Shown piece after piece: positions 22,943-34,188 of a stretch of 64,000 nt of DNA. The first letter of the stretch is position 1; each line of letters starts with the position of its first letter. The position numbers were made by a program, and so were the translations under genes. The DNA comes from Takakia lepidozioides (taxonomy: Eukaryota > Streptophyta > Takakiopsida > Takakiales > Takakiaceae): positions 43,354,042 through 43,418,041 of the forward strand of contig CM060734.1 in the NCBI GenBank assembly GCA_030704615.1. The letters are read 5' to 3'. A model generated the notes under the pieces. That model had not been told where the DNA came from. It saw nothing but the letters and a program-made list of their open reading frames with translations, and made no database searches.

Positions 22943-25900
22943 ATGGAGTATCCGATGGTAGTGAAGATTGAGTATCCAGTGACGGACTACACACTGAATG
23001 ACTGTAAAAAGCGAAAAGTGAAGGAGGAGAGTAATGGCAGCACCGTCACCCTGTCGAAAGAAGAGTTGCAGAAGCTTTTGGAACCTCTCAGTAAAGAACA
23101 GCTGGTCACTCTTCTTGCTGATGCGTAAGTTACACAAGCCCTTGAGTGTTTTTTTCCACTAATGAGCATCTATTTCGTTACCTGTTGCAGTTTGGGGTTG
23201 TTGTTCGACGTGAGGAAGAAGCGCTTTGGAGCATATGATAATATGGAACAGAACCTGGGACATTTCCTTTCACAAGGACTTTCTTAATCGTGGCTGCTGT
23301 GGAACCTAACAAACCTTGCCCACTTTGCCTCTTGAGTATCTTATGTCGTTTTAAAAATCGTCGTGGTTCCCTTTAAGAACTGGTGTGTAAGTAACATGCA
23401 GCCCTCCCTGACAGGCTGCGAGACCCTGAAAATCGCTTGAAGAGTATCAATTCTCGTGCGCCATTGCTGTTTTCAGTTTGGGAAGTGCTGTGCCGTACAT
23501 GTGGAAATGTCTCAGGATAATCTCCTGTTCTACAACTGTTGTAGTCCGCATCGTTAGTAGTCACCGGGCGGTTCGTAGTGGTGATACAGAGTTGTCTTTG
23601 TCTCCGCTGCCTGACGAGGGTTGTAGAACTTGTATCGAGAGTGATCGAAATACTTGGGCACATGCTATGTTGGTCCCGAGGTCGTCAAACAGGAGTGGTT
23701 AGTCTTGTTGGTTGTTGATCTGATGGTGCTTAAGGGTACTTTGCTCCTGATTTGCAATTGGTCTCATTCTGGATGCGAAGAGGTTTGTTTGACATGGAGT
23801 GTCTGAATAAGCTCCTTCAAAGTCCAATTAGAATCTCTCTCTCCCAGTTTTGGATGCCCTTAGTAAGCAACCAGAGAGTATGCTTCTACTTGGCTCTTTT
23901 GATATTTCTGCCTACTATATGAATAGAGAAGCAGCTTATGTCCAGCTCAGGGTTTGCTTACCACTTGTGCCCTCTTGCTGAGCGATGCCATGCTAGATTG
24001 AAATCTTCTGTTTTTAGAAACTTCACTTAACTCCTTCAAAAGCATCAAGATGTCAGTCTCAACCATACTTTGTATTCTGAGCAATATGTGTGTTTCTTAT
24101 GATATCAGTAGCTCTGTTCTGCGGTACATGTTGGCGGTTTACAGTTGACAGATCGATGGAAGTCAGTCCTGTACCTGACACCTCCATTTTTATTATGGAT
24201 CCTGGCCACTCGGACCTGCCAATTTTGTCTTTTGTAGACACAAATTTCAAGATCCTCTGTGACTGCTTATACATGTGTGCTCATTTGTAAAATTCTGTCA
24301 TGGTTCATCGTCTGTCTGCTTTAGCAAACTTTGCAAAGGGGCAGTTTTACATACTTATTTTGTAGTGTCCATCTTGTTCTCTAGTAGAGTTCGATTGGGG
24401 AAGTGGGTGTATGCCTTCTGAAGTCTTCCGATGGTCTCTTAATTTTGGTTGGTGAGGTTACATAAACTCAAACCACATGGTTCCGAAGGTGCTGTGGGTT
24501 TACTACAAGGTTTCCGCTTATTGAATGCTCCCATCAGTGCCCATAAAGTTGTGTTTGTTCGACAGGTTTCACCTGCCTGTTAATGCTCTACTCTGCTTAA
24601 CCTAGGGCCAAAATGAAAATGGTGTGTGGAAACGTCGCATGTTCATCCTCGGTACTGATGCAAATTGTTCACAGGAGAGGTAGTGATCAGTGGGGACACA
24701 GACTTCAAATTGTTTGGCTTGAAAACCCTCTGTCCAGCTAGGCACCGGCTCTGAGTAGCTAGACAAATTAGATAGGGGCTGGATATTAATCTGTGGTGCA
24801 GCCAGAGCTTAAAGCAAGGCATGACTGGAATTCAGAGAGGAACTGCTGAAATCCTCCTGTTCCAAAGGCTGAAAGTTTTCGGAGGTTCTTGAGCATGAGG
24901 CTGGCTGAGGGTTTTCTGAAGAGTTGGGGCTGGATGTGGCAGATTGCAGACCCTGAATATGGCTTCATGATATGTATGGCATAAGCAAGAGAGAAAGAGA
25001 GGCAGCAGCATGTTACTGGTGACTGGCTTGGCTCTGTGAAATACCTTGTGATGACTGGATTGACTGGGAATGTGTGTGGGTGCAGCCAGGGCCTAATGCA
25101 ATGCATGACAGGAGTTCAGAGAGGAACTACTTAAAGTCCTCTTTTTCCAAAGGGTGAAGTTCTTAGGAGGTTCTTGAGCATGAGGTTGGCTTGGGGTTTT
25201 CTGAAGAGTTGGGGGCTGGATGTGGCAGATTGCAGACCCTGAATGTGGCTTCATGGTATGTATGGCATAAGCAAAGAGAGAAGGAGAGGCATGTTACTGG
25301 TGACTGGCTTGGCTCTGTGAAAGACCTCTGTGATGACTGGATTGACTGGGAATGCGTGTGGGTGGATTGGCTGGAATGGTTGGTTGATTGCAGAGGGTCT
25401 CAATTCTCTGCAGTCGCAGATGATATTAGAGATATTGCCAGCAAGGATCCTGCCCACCGGAAGCTGTTTGTGCGTGGCCTGGCTTGGGAGACCTCTTCAC
25501 AGGCTCTGCGTGATGTGAGTGCATGCATGATTGCCTGCTTGTTTGCCTGTCTTATTCATATGACAGGTGAGTTCTGGCCTGCAACAAGCATGGTCTCACC
25601 ACCTTGTGACAGTGAGGACAGATTTTACCTTCACACCGGCAGACCTAGCCAAAGCTCTTATAGTATCTGGCTAACAGTGTAGTGGCGAGAGCACTAACAG
25701 ATATTGGAAAGATAGAAATACCCCTCACTATCTGATTGCTTTGGCAACAATTGGAGCTGCATGCATGTGCCTAAGTTCTTGGTGTCTGGTTATATGGTGA
25801 AAGTGACTTCCTTGGTTGAGGATTTTTTTAATTCTGACCGTGTTCATGCCATGGTTGCAAGGGGTTGATGAGATAATGGGCCTGAAATATGAACAGTTTA

Positions 25901-27976
25901 TGTGTATCAAGCAAGAAGGGAGCCATTGATTTAGGACCTTGTAACCTTGAGTACAATTGCGCCAGGTCCATGCTGGCTGTCTACATGTGCCTTTCAGCGG
26001 CCTTCACTCTGAGCTTTGACTGAGTTTTGTGTTGTCTCCTCTGCTTTGATGCCTGTCTGTTCAAACAGGCTTTCGAGCAATATGGTGAGATTGAGGAGGG
26101 AGCTGTCATCACTGACAAAGGATCTGGGAAGTCCCGAGGTTTTGGTTTCATCACATTCAAACACATGGATTCAGCTCAGCGAGCATTGAAGGAACCCAGC
26201 AAAAACATTGATGTTAGTTTCATCCTGCATGATGGTCCACTTTATGATGGTTGCAGGTTATGTGATGCCAGGTCTGCACAGAAAGAGATAGTTAGCCACT
26301 GTTCAAGTCTATCTGCATGATGCATCCTGTAGAACTCTCTGTACCAGATTTTGACAGGTTGTTAAATTATCTACGGATTCTCCTAGACCCTGGACAGTTA
26401 ACAATATTTCAAACCTTAGTGTGAATGCTTTGAGGCCTTTCCTTTGGGTAAGAAGTAAAAGGTTAGTGGTTGCACCATCCAGCTCCTTTGATGCATGAAC
26501 TAGGGGAAGAGGGTGGGTGCTGGGGAGCAGGGGAAGAGAGAGGCTGTTCTGTCTAGATAGAGGTAGAATTATAAAACATGCCCACTGGTGAGAAACAGGC
26601 ATATATTTTCGAGGAGATATGAGCTGGATGATACAATCACAAAGTTCCTCTGAATCTTTTCCTTTGCAAGCCCGTCGCCCCTTTGCACTTCAACTTATGT
26701 GTGCCTACAATCATCTATTACAGGGGCGAATTACAGTTTGCAATTTGGCCTCCACTGGCAGTACAAGTGGGACAACGGTGGTGGACCAAGCACAGCGGAA
26801 GCTTTATATTGGGGGTCTCTCATATGAGACCTCCAGTGATACTCTTTTGAACATCTTCTCACAATATGGAGAGATTGAGGAAGGTGCTGTTGCATATGAC
26901 AAGAATACAAATAAGTCCAGGTATTTTACTTTCATTTGATACAACAGCTGCTTATATTTCCCTCATGTACAGTTAAACTTGCCTTTGGGTGGGGGCCTTC
27001 AGAATACCAGCTCTGACCACCTTTCTCAGTCTCCTTGAAAGCCAATTTGTCACCTTGTAAACTTAAATGTAGTCACGTCGCAGAATGCAATAGTTGATGC
27101 CATTAGTTGAAGAGTCAAAGCCTGGGATAGTGCAGTTGTTGATCCAGCTGGTGAATGTTGGGATGACATCCACAACCATATTGTCAAAGTGCTTCAGGCT
27201 CAGTTGTCTGGATATATGCTGTCAAGTGTAGATGTTAGATGATACTATGCAGTGCTATATGTTGATGGTGGGGGGGTTTCTTTGGATGAATTCAGGGGTT
27301 TTGCGTTCGTTACATTCAAGACAGTAGAAGCAGCCAAAAGAGCTATGGATGACCCCAATAAAAGCATTGAAGTAAGTTCTGCTGCTCCATACCTTCACTC
27401 ATGATGGATGCTTTTATTGTGTGTAGAATGAACTTGCCTTTGGCCCATCCTAACAGGGCCTAAGGGCAAGTCCAAAGCTCTCTCCCTCACTTTGGGCTTC
27501 ATGTGCACGTTATGAAGGGCCTTTCTTGATCTTCTCCATTTTGATAGCTCTCCAACTCCAATGTACAGGGAAGGCACGTGATTGTGAAGCTTGCAGCTGA
27601 GGGCCAGAGGGAGCGTGCACAAGCACAGGCAGCAGTATTGCAAGTGCAAGCAGTGACGCAAGTGCAACCCAGCTACACAACAGTGAACCCCAACATGGCC
27701 ACTTATTCCAGGCCACAGGTGGCAGCCCCAGCTGCCCCCGCAATTGGATTCTCAGCTTACACACAGCTTGCTTATGCTGCTCAACCCAGTTACGCAAGCC
27801 TCACCACTACACCACAATATGGGGCCGTGGCAACGGCCAACTCACAGTACAACCCCTCCCAGTATGCGCAGTATGCAACAGCATTTGCAACAGCACAGCC
27901 AGCACAGACAGGGCTTCCAACGGGTGCCACAGTGGGGACTGGTGGTTTGTCCTCCTACTACACTGGTGCGAGCTGA
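22943..27976 (+). CDS. UBA2-like hnRNP with two RRM domains, six exons
   Basis: Exons: 22943-23124, 25394-25514, 26069-26212, 26724-26920, 27296-27371, 27569-27976. Phases agree and the product is 375 residues. An N-terminal basic patch (KKRKVKEE) is followed by the UBA2 signature [18 protein letters not shown] at about 43-60, and then by [18 protein letters not shown]1 has RNP2 LFVRGL (about 85-90) and RNP1 RGFGFITF (124-131). RRM2 has RNP2 LYIGGL (about 176-181) and RNP1 RGFAFVTF (215-222). The C-terminus (about 255-375) is rich in Gln, Ala, Tyr and Thr. Arabidopsis UBA2a-c are nuclear RNA-binding partners of UBP1 linked to mRNA stabilisation and ABA or wounding responses; the same role is inferred. 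The start is the first in-frame ATG. Intron 1 is about 2.3 kb and contains a tandem duplication and a possible alternative terminal exon. Confidence 0.92.
23191..23287 (+). other. Possible alternative terminal exon inside UBA2 intron 1
   Basis: A TTGCAG acceptor at 23190 opens a frame that is phase-compatible with exon 1. It adds 32 codons ([17 protein letters not shown]...) and then a TAA. Use of it would give a short protein lacking both RRMs. It may be chance. Confidence 0.3.
24795..25370 (+). repeat. 284-bp tandem duplication in UBA2 intron 1
   Basis: The segment starting GGTGCAGCCAG at 24795 is repeated from 25079 with modest divergence and small indels. Shared marks include TTCAGAGAGGAACT, GGTTCTTGAGCATGAGG and GATGACTGGATTGACTGGGAA. 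The second copy ends about 20 bp before the acceptor of exon 2 (25394). Confidence 0.85.
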
Positions 27977-29219
27977 GAGATGGGATCACAGACTGTTTTC
28001 GTCCTTTCAGCTTGATAAAGGTATTCGCTGGTATTCGCTGGTATTCTTGTGACCCTCACCTGGTTAATTTCATTGCGTCAAGTTTACAGAGGAAGTAAGT
28101 AGAGAGGCTGAGAGAAGAGCAGTAAGAACAGATGGAGGGAGTCCACCTTTAGGTCTGATATAAGTTCGAATGGATCTGACAACTCTAAAATTCTTTTTAA
28201 TTTAAAGAACTCCAATTTTCCAGCTGGCAGTGGGATCAAAGTGTCCTCAGCTTGGAGCTCATGAGGTGACGCCCTTCTTTATATAGGGCACTGATCACAG
28301 CATTTTCCTGAAAGGTTGTGGAGCTGTAAGCTGAAAGGAAGTTATTGAGAGGACAAGGCAATTCTCATTTGCAGGGCTTAGAACCATTTGCAGATCTTAA
28401 GTCCAAATTGTCCTCACAAGCGCAACTGAAAACATATATTTTTGAGCCTAGATATCTTATTTGTCTATCGTAGGATCCATGCGTAGCGGCAGATGCATGC
28501 ATTCATTTTATTTGTGGAGTCAACATAAGGAAACCCACCAGAGATGCGAACACTTTTTCAATGTGAATTCCTGATTTGTCTCAAGCATAGTAGAAACACA
28601 AAATATTGGCAATGTCATGTATGCAAAATTAAGATTGGGATGCACTTGCAGGTCAAACAAGACAAGCTTGGCTAATATTTGAGTGTACATAGTGATTGTC
28701 AAAGTCAAAATGGTACCGCGATCAAATGGTGATAAGGAAATACAGTGTAGTCCTAAGTTAGTGATCAAACACTACGGCCGGTGGTCAATTCTCTCCAGAG
28801 TGGACCATCAAGCAGACTGTCAAGTGGACCCGGTGGGTAGGCACCCCTGCGGTGATGACGAGACCCATGGGCCCCTAAATGCTCTAATGGATCCACCACA
28901 AATTAATAGTGATCTGCCAGTAGACAACTACATGTAAAGCTTACATTAATTTGTCTTGTCATATATATCTTAGTGTAAAGTACTACCTTTGCAATACTGC
29001 AATCGAATGTTGTTCTATGAAATGATGTGATGCCCGCCCAACTCAATATCTATTTCAATCAGCTATAGTGGTACACGATGTTATTATGAAGATATTTTCT
29101 TGTTAATGAATAGGTGCATGAAGAACTGACGGAGGTTGGGGGCACCCTATTGCAATTTTGGTAGAATGAAATAGATCACCTGTATAAAACGTTATGCATA
29201 CACTGAGATCACTGGGAAT
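27977..29219. other. UBA2 3' flank and intergenic sequence
   Basis: It begins with the likely 3' UTR, including three short copies of GGTATTCGCT at 28021-28045. No gene was recognised in the remainder. Confidence 0.45.
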
Positions 29220-29830
29220 AAAGCAAGAACTCAATGCACTTGAGTGACATGAAACTGAAGGGAGTGTAACTCCAGATGGGATGACACCGGGTTAAATGGG
29301 GGGAGTGTAAACTCCACTCAGGACTAAATTAGACTGGGGCGTGTAACTCTATTTGAGATTACATTAGGTTACGCGACAGGGAGTGTAACTCCATTCACTA
29401 TAACTTACACTTGGATTACACAACTAAGGGAGTGTAACTCTATTCACTGTGACTTACTCTTGGATTATGCAACTCCACATGGGTTACACTGGGTTACATG
29501 GAAGGGATAAGATAAAGATAAAGATTCTTTAACGTCATTGGAAGGGAGTAAAACTCTCCTCAAACTCACACTTGGAAGGGAGTGTAACTCTACTCACTCA
29601 AACTCACACTTGGTGGTCCAAATTTGGCAAAGTATAAAAATGGACCATGATGAGTTATACAAGACACCACCTAGGGTTACTCTAGCTGGAGTTACACAGA
29701 TCCAGGGATACACTAGCCACCAATTAAAATTTGAACCCGGCACCTTGCTGTCTACACTATCATTGTTCTACCATAGGCTACTCATCGCCGCATGATAACC
29801 TCTTGGATTATAATGTACTAGGGATACGGG
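29220..29830. repeat. GTGTAACTC-rich repeat with a tRNA-like head on the minus strand
   Basis: GGGAGTGTAACTCC-like units alternate with GGTTACAC-like units through 29240-29600. At 29690-29800 the reverse complement has an A-box-like GTAGCCTATGGTAGAAC and a B-box-like GGGTTCAAAT. The same arrangement recurs at 47040-47400, and the GTGTAACTC part also at 30930-31085, so this is a dispersed family. Confidence 0.6.
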
Positions 29831-29913
29831 TTGCTCCACACTACTAGTGACGATTTATGAAAACAATGGTACTTTTGATTGGAAATATAAAGTGGCCTCC
29901 TTTCGCAGGTCCC

Positions 29914-31117
29914 GTCAAATCTTCCTCATCTTATCTTATTGCGGTAGCACTATTAAATACTTTAGAATGCGAGAGATTGTCACTGAATGATGAATAATGG
30001 AGATAATAAGGTGAAAGGTTTGATTCTTTAGGTGATAACTAGGGTAGCCTGTGCCGTTGGCAGTGCCATCTAAGCCCAAGTGCAATCTTCTATGTATTCA
30101 AGTGCGCCTCCGATGTCAAGGCCCAAGTGTGACCTCTAGGGTAGCCTGTGCTATCGGCCCATGTGTGAAGAATTGAAATCTAAGTCCAAGTGCAATTTCC
30201 TATGTATTCCAGTGCGTCTCCTATGTCAAGGCCCATCTAAGCCCAAGTGCAATCTCCTATGTTTCCAAGAGTTTCTCCCAAGTAGAGGCCCAAGTGCGAC
30301 CTCAAGTGTCCAATGTCATAAGTCCAAGTCCAATCCCTATGCATCCAGATTGCACGTCTCCACGTCGTTGTTCCAACAGAGCCACTTTGTTATTTTTGCA
30401 ATCTCCCCTGTCGAGGCTTCATATTTTGATATATCCACTTTGCTATTTTTCGCAGATTTTCAGTGACCAAAAATACCTGAAATTCCAAATTTGCCACTTG
30501 AAGGGCCAATCACTGCCCACTTTGCTATTTTTGCAATCTCCCTTGTCGAGGCTTCATATATTGATATATCCACTTTGCTATTTTTCGCGGATTTTCAGCG
30601 ACCAAAAGTACCAAATTTGCCACGTGAAGGGCCAGTCAGTGCTCCAGAAAAGCCCACTTTGATATTTTTCCCGAATTTCCAGCGACCCAAAGCACTTGAA
30701 ATTCCACATCTTCCACACCGCTGGTCCAAAAAACATGAGACCAAGCCGATGCACCCCTCCTCATCGAGGGCTTTCCAACAGCACCAAGCACTGGGGCCTT
30801 GTGGTTCAGGACATCTCAACGTGACAAAACAAAACAAACGTATGGCTTCATATATTGATGTTACCATTTATTGTCTTCTCTTATCCATTTTAAACTTACC
30901 TAAATTTGGACTTCCTCAAATTTCGAGACCAAGTGTGAATTACACCGAGTAGAATTACACTCCATTCTATGTAGCCTTGAGTGGAGTTACATACCCCATC
31001 ATGAACTCGAGTATAATCCCAAGTATAGTTACACTCCCCATGGTATAACCTAACCTAACCTAGACTGGAGTTTACACTCTTTCAGCTCCATGTCAATCTC
31101 AAGGAAGGGTGGAAAAG
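29914..31117. mobile_element. Possible non-autonomous element related to the 47-kb repeat
   Basis: The left end (GTCAAATCTTCCTCATC, followed by CACTATTAAATACTTTAGAATGCGAG) matches the reverse complement of the right end of the repeat at 47002-47479. The right end (AAGGGTGGAAAAGATTCAC) is a weaker inverted match. The interior holds a 135-bp direct duplication (30376-30640, TTTGCTATTTTT and GTCGAGGCTTCATAT marks). No protein was recognised. Confidence 0.4.
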
Positions 31118-31613
31118 ATTCACTATGTCGGAGATCAGCCTACCGTCGTCTCAGAGATCACACGCATGCATTAACTTCATACATTATCGTAGGATTCTTC
31201 AATTATGCGTTGTTTTGTTTTAATTACAGTAATAATATTTTTGCTCCCCCCTGTTAACCAATATATATATATATATTTGAGTGTATTAATGGTTTGATTT
31301 TATTGATGTGCAATTATAATACATTAATAGATCTACAAATGTTAGCTATTCAAAATATAGACAAGAGACAAAAACTCGATATTAAGAGTTTTCACATTTT
31401 ATTAGCTATTACCATTATCATATTTTTATGATAAAAAAAAATGTATGTATCATCCTAAGATCAATATATGAAGCGAGACGATTGTTTTGTTTTGTTTTAT
31501 CACGAACCGCAAAGCCCTAGCGCTGGTGCTTGGTACGGAAAGCCCTCGTTGAGGAGGGGTGCACCGGCTTGGTCTCAAGATTTTTGGACTTGTGGTGTGG
31601 GAGATGTGTAAAT
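30697..31613. repeat. Long inverted repeat, arms about 130-140 bp
   Basis: The left arm at about 30697-30840 and the right arm at about 31482-31613 are reverse complements with mild divergence. Shared blocks are GAGACCAAGCCG, TGCACCCCTCCTCA and CGAGGGCTTTCC, and both arms end in an AAAACAAAACAAA run. The arms are separated by about 640 bp, so a transcript could fold into a long hairpin. The arms could also be the ends of a fold-back element. Confidence 0.75.
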
Positions 31614-32261
31614 CAAAGGTGAAAGCATCTAAGCATAATTTTAAAGAATCTAAGAATGTATTAGAAAATATTTGGTGAACAAGTGGGATGAAGACAGGGG
31701 CATTTGGTACACCTAAGCATCATTAAATCAACCATCAATAAATCATCTACAACCACTAGTGGTTGATTTGTCGAGGATTTGTTGGGGTCGTAAATGATAA
31801 TTGATTTGTGGGGCATTTGGTATTCCCCCCATCCCCCACCTTGGAAGAGCACAGTAGGTAATATCCTTGTTGAAAGTTCGGTAAAAGCACACGTTTCTTG
31901 AGCAGAGTTTGGAGGTCGTTGTTCCTCATCGTGTAGAGCCCCAATGGAGCCCAAAACAACTTGCATGAATGTTGTTGAAAGCTCACTAGCACCCCTCAGT
32001 AAAGGACCATGTCAACATGTTGATGCTGTCGGACTTTCGATCACAAACCTCTACCTTGGAGCACGGAGCAGAGCTGGCATGAGTTTTTTAAAGATCCTTC
32101 ACGATGGTGGGACAACCGCAGTCGCAACCCCAATTGCAAGGTCTGGCTTTTCTTACGATGTGACTCAAGTTTGTCCATCCTGCAAATGTGGGCTCTTGGC
32201 TCCTGTTAGTACCATGATTTGGTATTCTTCCTGATGTTTACAAGGTTCTTGGGGGAGTCAG

Positions 32262-34188
32262 CTTGGTCTTAGCAGGCCGTGTTTCAATCTCTGCCTGCTC
32301 ATCTGCACCGTGGTGGTTCTCACAGACCAATCGGAGATTACCTGACTACAGACACAAGCAGCACACACAAGAGGTCCTTTCGGGTTGATGGTCGGTCAAA
32401 TCCTCCATGGGTCATGACACAAGGTCAAGGACAATGTGGTGAGGGCACCTTCTTCTTCGACATATTTCAGCCTGTTTTGCGCTCTCATCAGACTCGGCCC
32501 TGAATTTGCATATTGAATATGGTGTCTGCATCCAAGTTGTGGCCTTTCATTTGCCATATGTTGCAGTGGATCTGTGGTGGTTTGGAATGAATTTGACAAG
32601 TTAGTGCCGATGTGGCAGCAGGAAAGTATCCAAAAACAGATAACAGAGACGAGGAGAATCTTTGGAATGAATACTTCTCCGACACCAGTCGATGGTGGGA
32701 CAATGGAGACAAAAAGGTGAATGCCTGTTGGAAGCAGATGCAAGTCAGCATAGGAATTAGTGTGATAAGTATGGTTGGGGTGTTTGCTGGAAGAATTCTA
32801 GGCTGTCATTGTCTGTTGCTAGCAGCAAGGCAAGGATGTATGCATGATTTGTGCAGAGGCATGCATAGCTGAAGGAGCAGGGATGGAGTGTGGGTCCAGA
32901 TTCATCCAAGAGGGCCAGATTTCAAGCACGAGATCACCTATGATTCCATGTGGATCAATAGCTACAAGAAACCTGCATGGGTAGATGGTCAACTGGAAGC
33001 CGCAGCAGCAGCGGCACAATTGATAAAATCAGGCACTGCCAATGAAGGCACCTTCTTCAACACATTCCACCCTGTTCTTCCCTCTTATCAGAACTGGCCC
33101 TAAATTTTCATGTTGAATTCTGCAAGTTAGCTGGTTGAGTGAACCTTTGATAGTTTGGAGTGACTTTGACATGATACTGCCAATGTCACAACAGGAAAGT
33201 ATCCAGAAACAGGTAACAGAGACGAGGAGAAGTTGTGGAAAGAATACTTTTCTGACCCCAGTCAATGGTGGGACAATCGAGGCAAAAAGGTGGATGACTG
33301 TTGGATTACAGAGAGTAGCAGACGCAATGAGCATAGTAACTAGTGTGATAAGCTGAGTTGGGTGTTTCCTATAACAAATCTAGGCTGTCATTGTCAGCTG
33401 CTAGCAGCAAGGCAAGGATGAATGCATGATTTGTGCAGAGGCATGGATAGCTGAAGGAGCAGGGGTAGAGTGTGGGTCCAGATTCATCCAAGAGGGCCAG
33501 ATTTCAAGCACAAGATTACCTATGATTCCCTGTGGATCAATAGCTACAAGAAACCTGCATGGGTAGATGGTCAACTGAAAGCCGCGGCAGCAGCGGCACA
33601 ATTGATAAAATCAGGCACTGCTAATCAAGGCACCTTCTTCAACACATTTCACCCTGTTTTTCCCTCTTATCAGAACCGGCCCTAAATTTTCATGTTGAAT
33701 TCTGCAAGTTAGCTGGTTGAGTGAACCTTTGATAGTTTGGAGTGACTTTGACATGATACTGCCAATGTGAAACAGGTAACAGAGATAAGGAGAAGCTGTG
33801 GAAAGAATACTTTCCTGACCCCCGTCAATGGTGGGACAATCGAGGCAACAAGGTGAATGCGTGTTGGATTACAGAGAGTAGCAGACGCAATGAGCATAGG
33901 AACTAGTGTGATAAGCTGAGTTGGGTGTTTCCTATAACAAATCTAGGCTGTCATTGTCAGTTGCTAGCAGCAAGGCAAGAATGAATGCATGATTTGTGCA
34001 GAGGCATGGATAGCTGAAGGAGCAGGGGTAGAGTGTGGGTCCAGATTCATCCAAGAGGGCCAGATTTCAAGCACAAGATTACCTATGATTCCCTGTGGAT
34101 CAATAGCTACAAGAAACCTGCATGGGTAGATGGTCAACTAAAGGCAGCAGCTGCAGCGGCACAGTTGATAAAATCAGGCACCTCGACC
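32262..34188 (+). pseudogene. Tandem relics of OSB-type PDF-motif exons
   Basis: OSB proteins bind single-stranded DNA in plant organelles through a roughly 50-residue PDF motif (LW..FF..P..WWDNR ... PDFKHK ... LW ... W). Here the motif is split over exons. First halves lie at 32622-32716, about 33196-33290 and about 33776-33853 (DEEKLWKEYFSDPSQWWDN). Second halves start at 32900, 33482 and 34045 (RGPDFKHKITYDSLWIN). Each pair is bounded by CAG| and AAG|GT splice-like ends with matching phase. An older copy at about 32340-32436 has PDYRHK, a frameshift, then SNPPWV. The third first-half has lost its 5' part. No N-terminal OB-fold domain was found, so the array is not a whole OSB gene. The last second half runs in frame into the PPR gene. 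Confidence 0.72.

Noticed and set aside
31944-32234. 96-codon frame as the missing N-terminal OSB domain
   Set aside because: It shows no OB-fold-like pattern and has CPSCKCG instead. No link to the PDF exons by matching splice phase was found.
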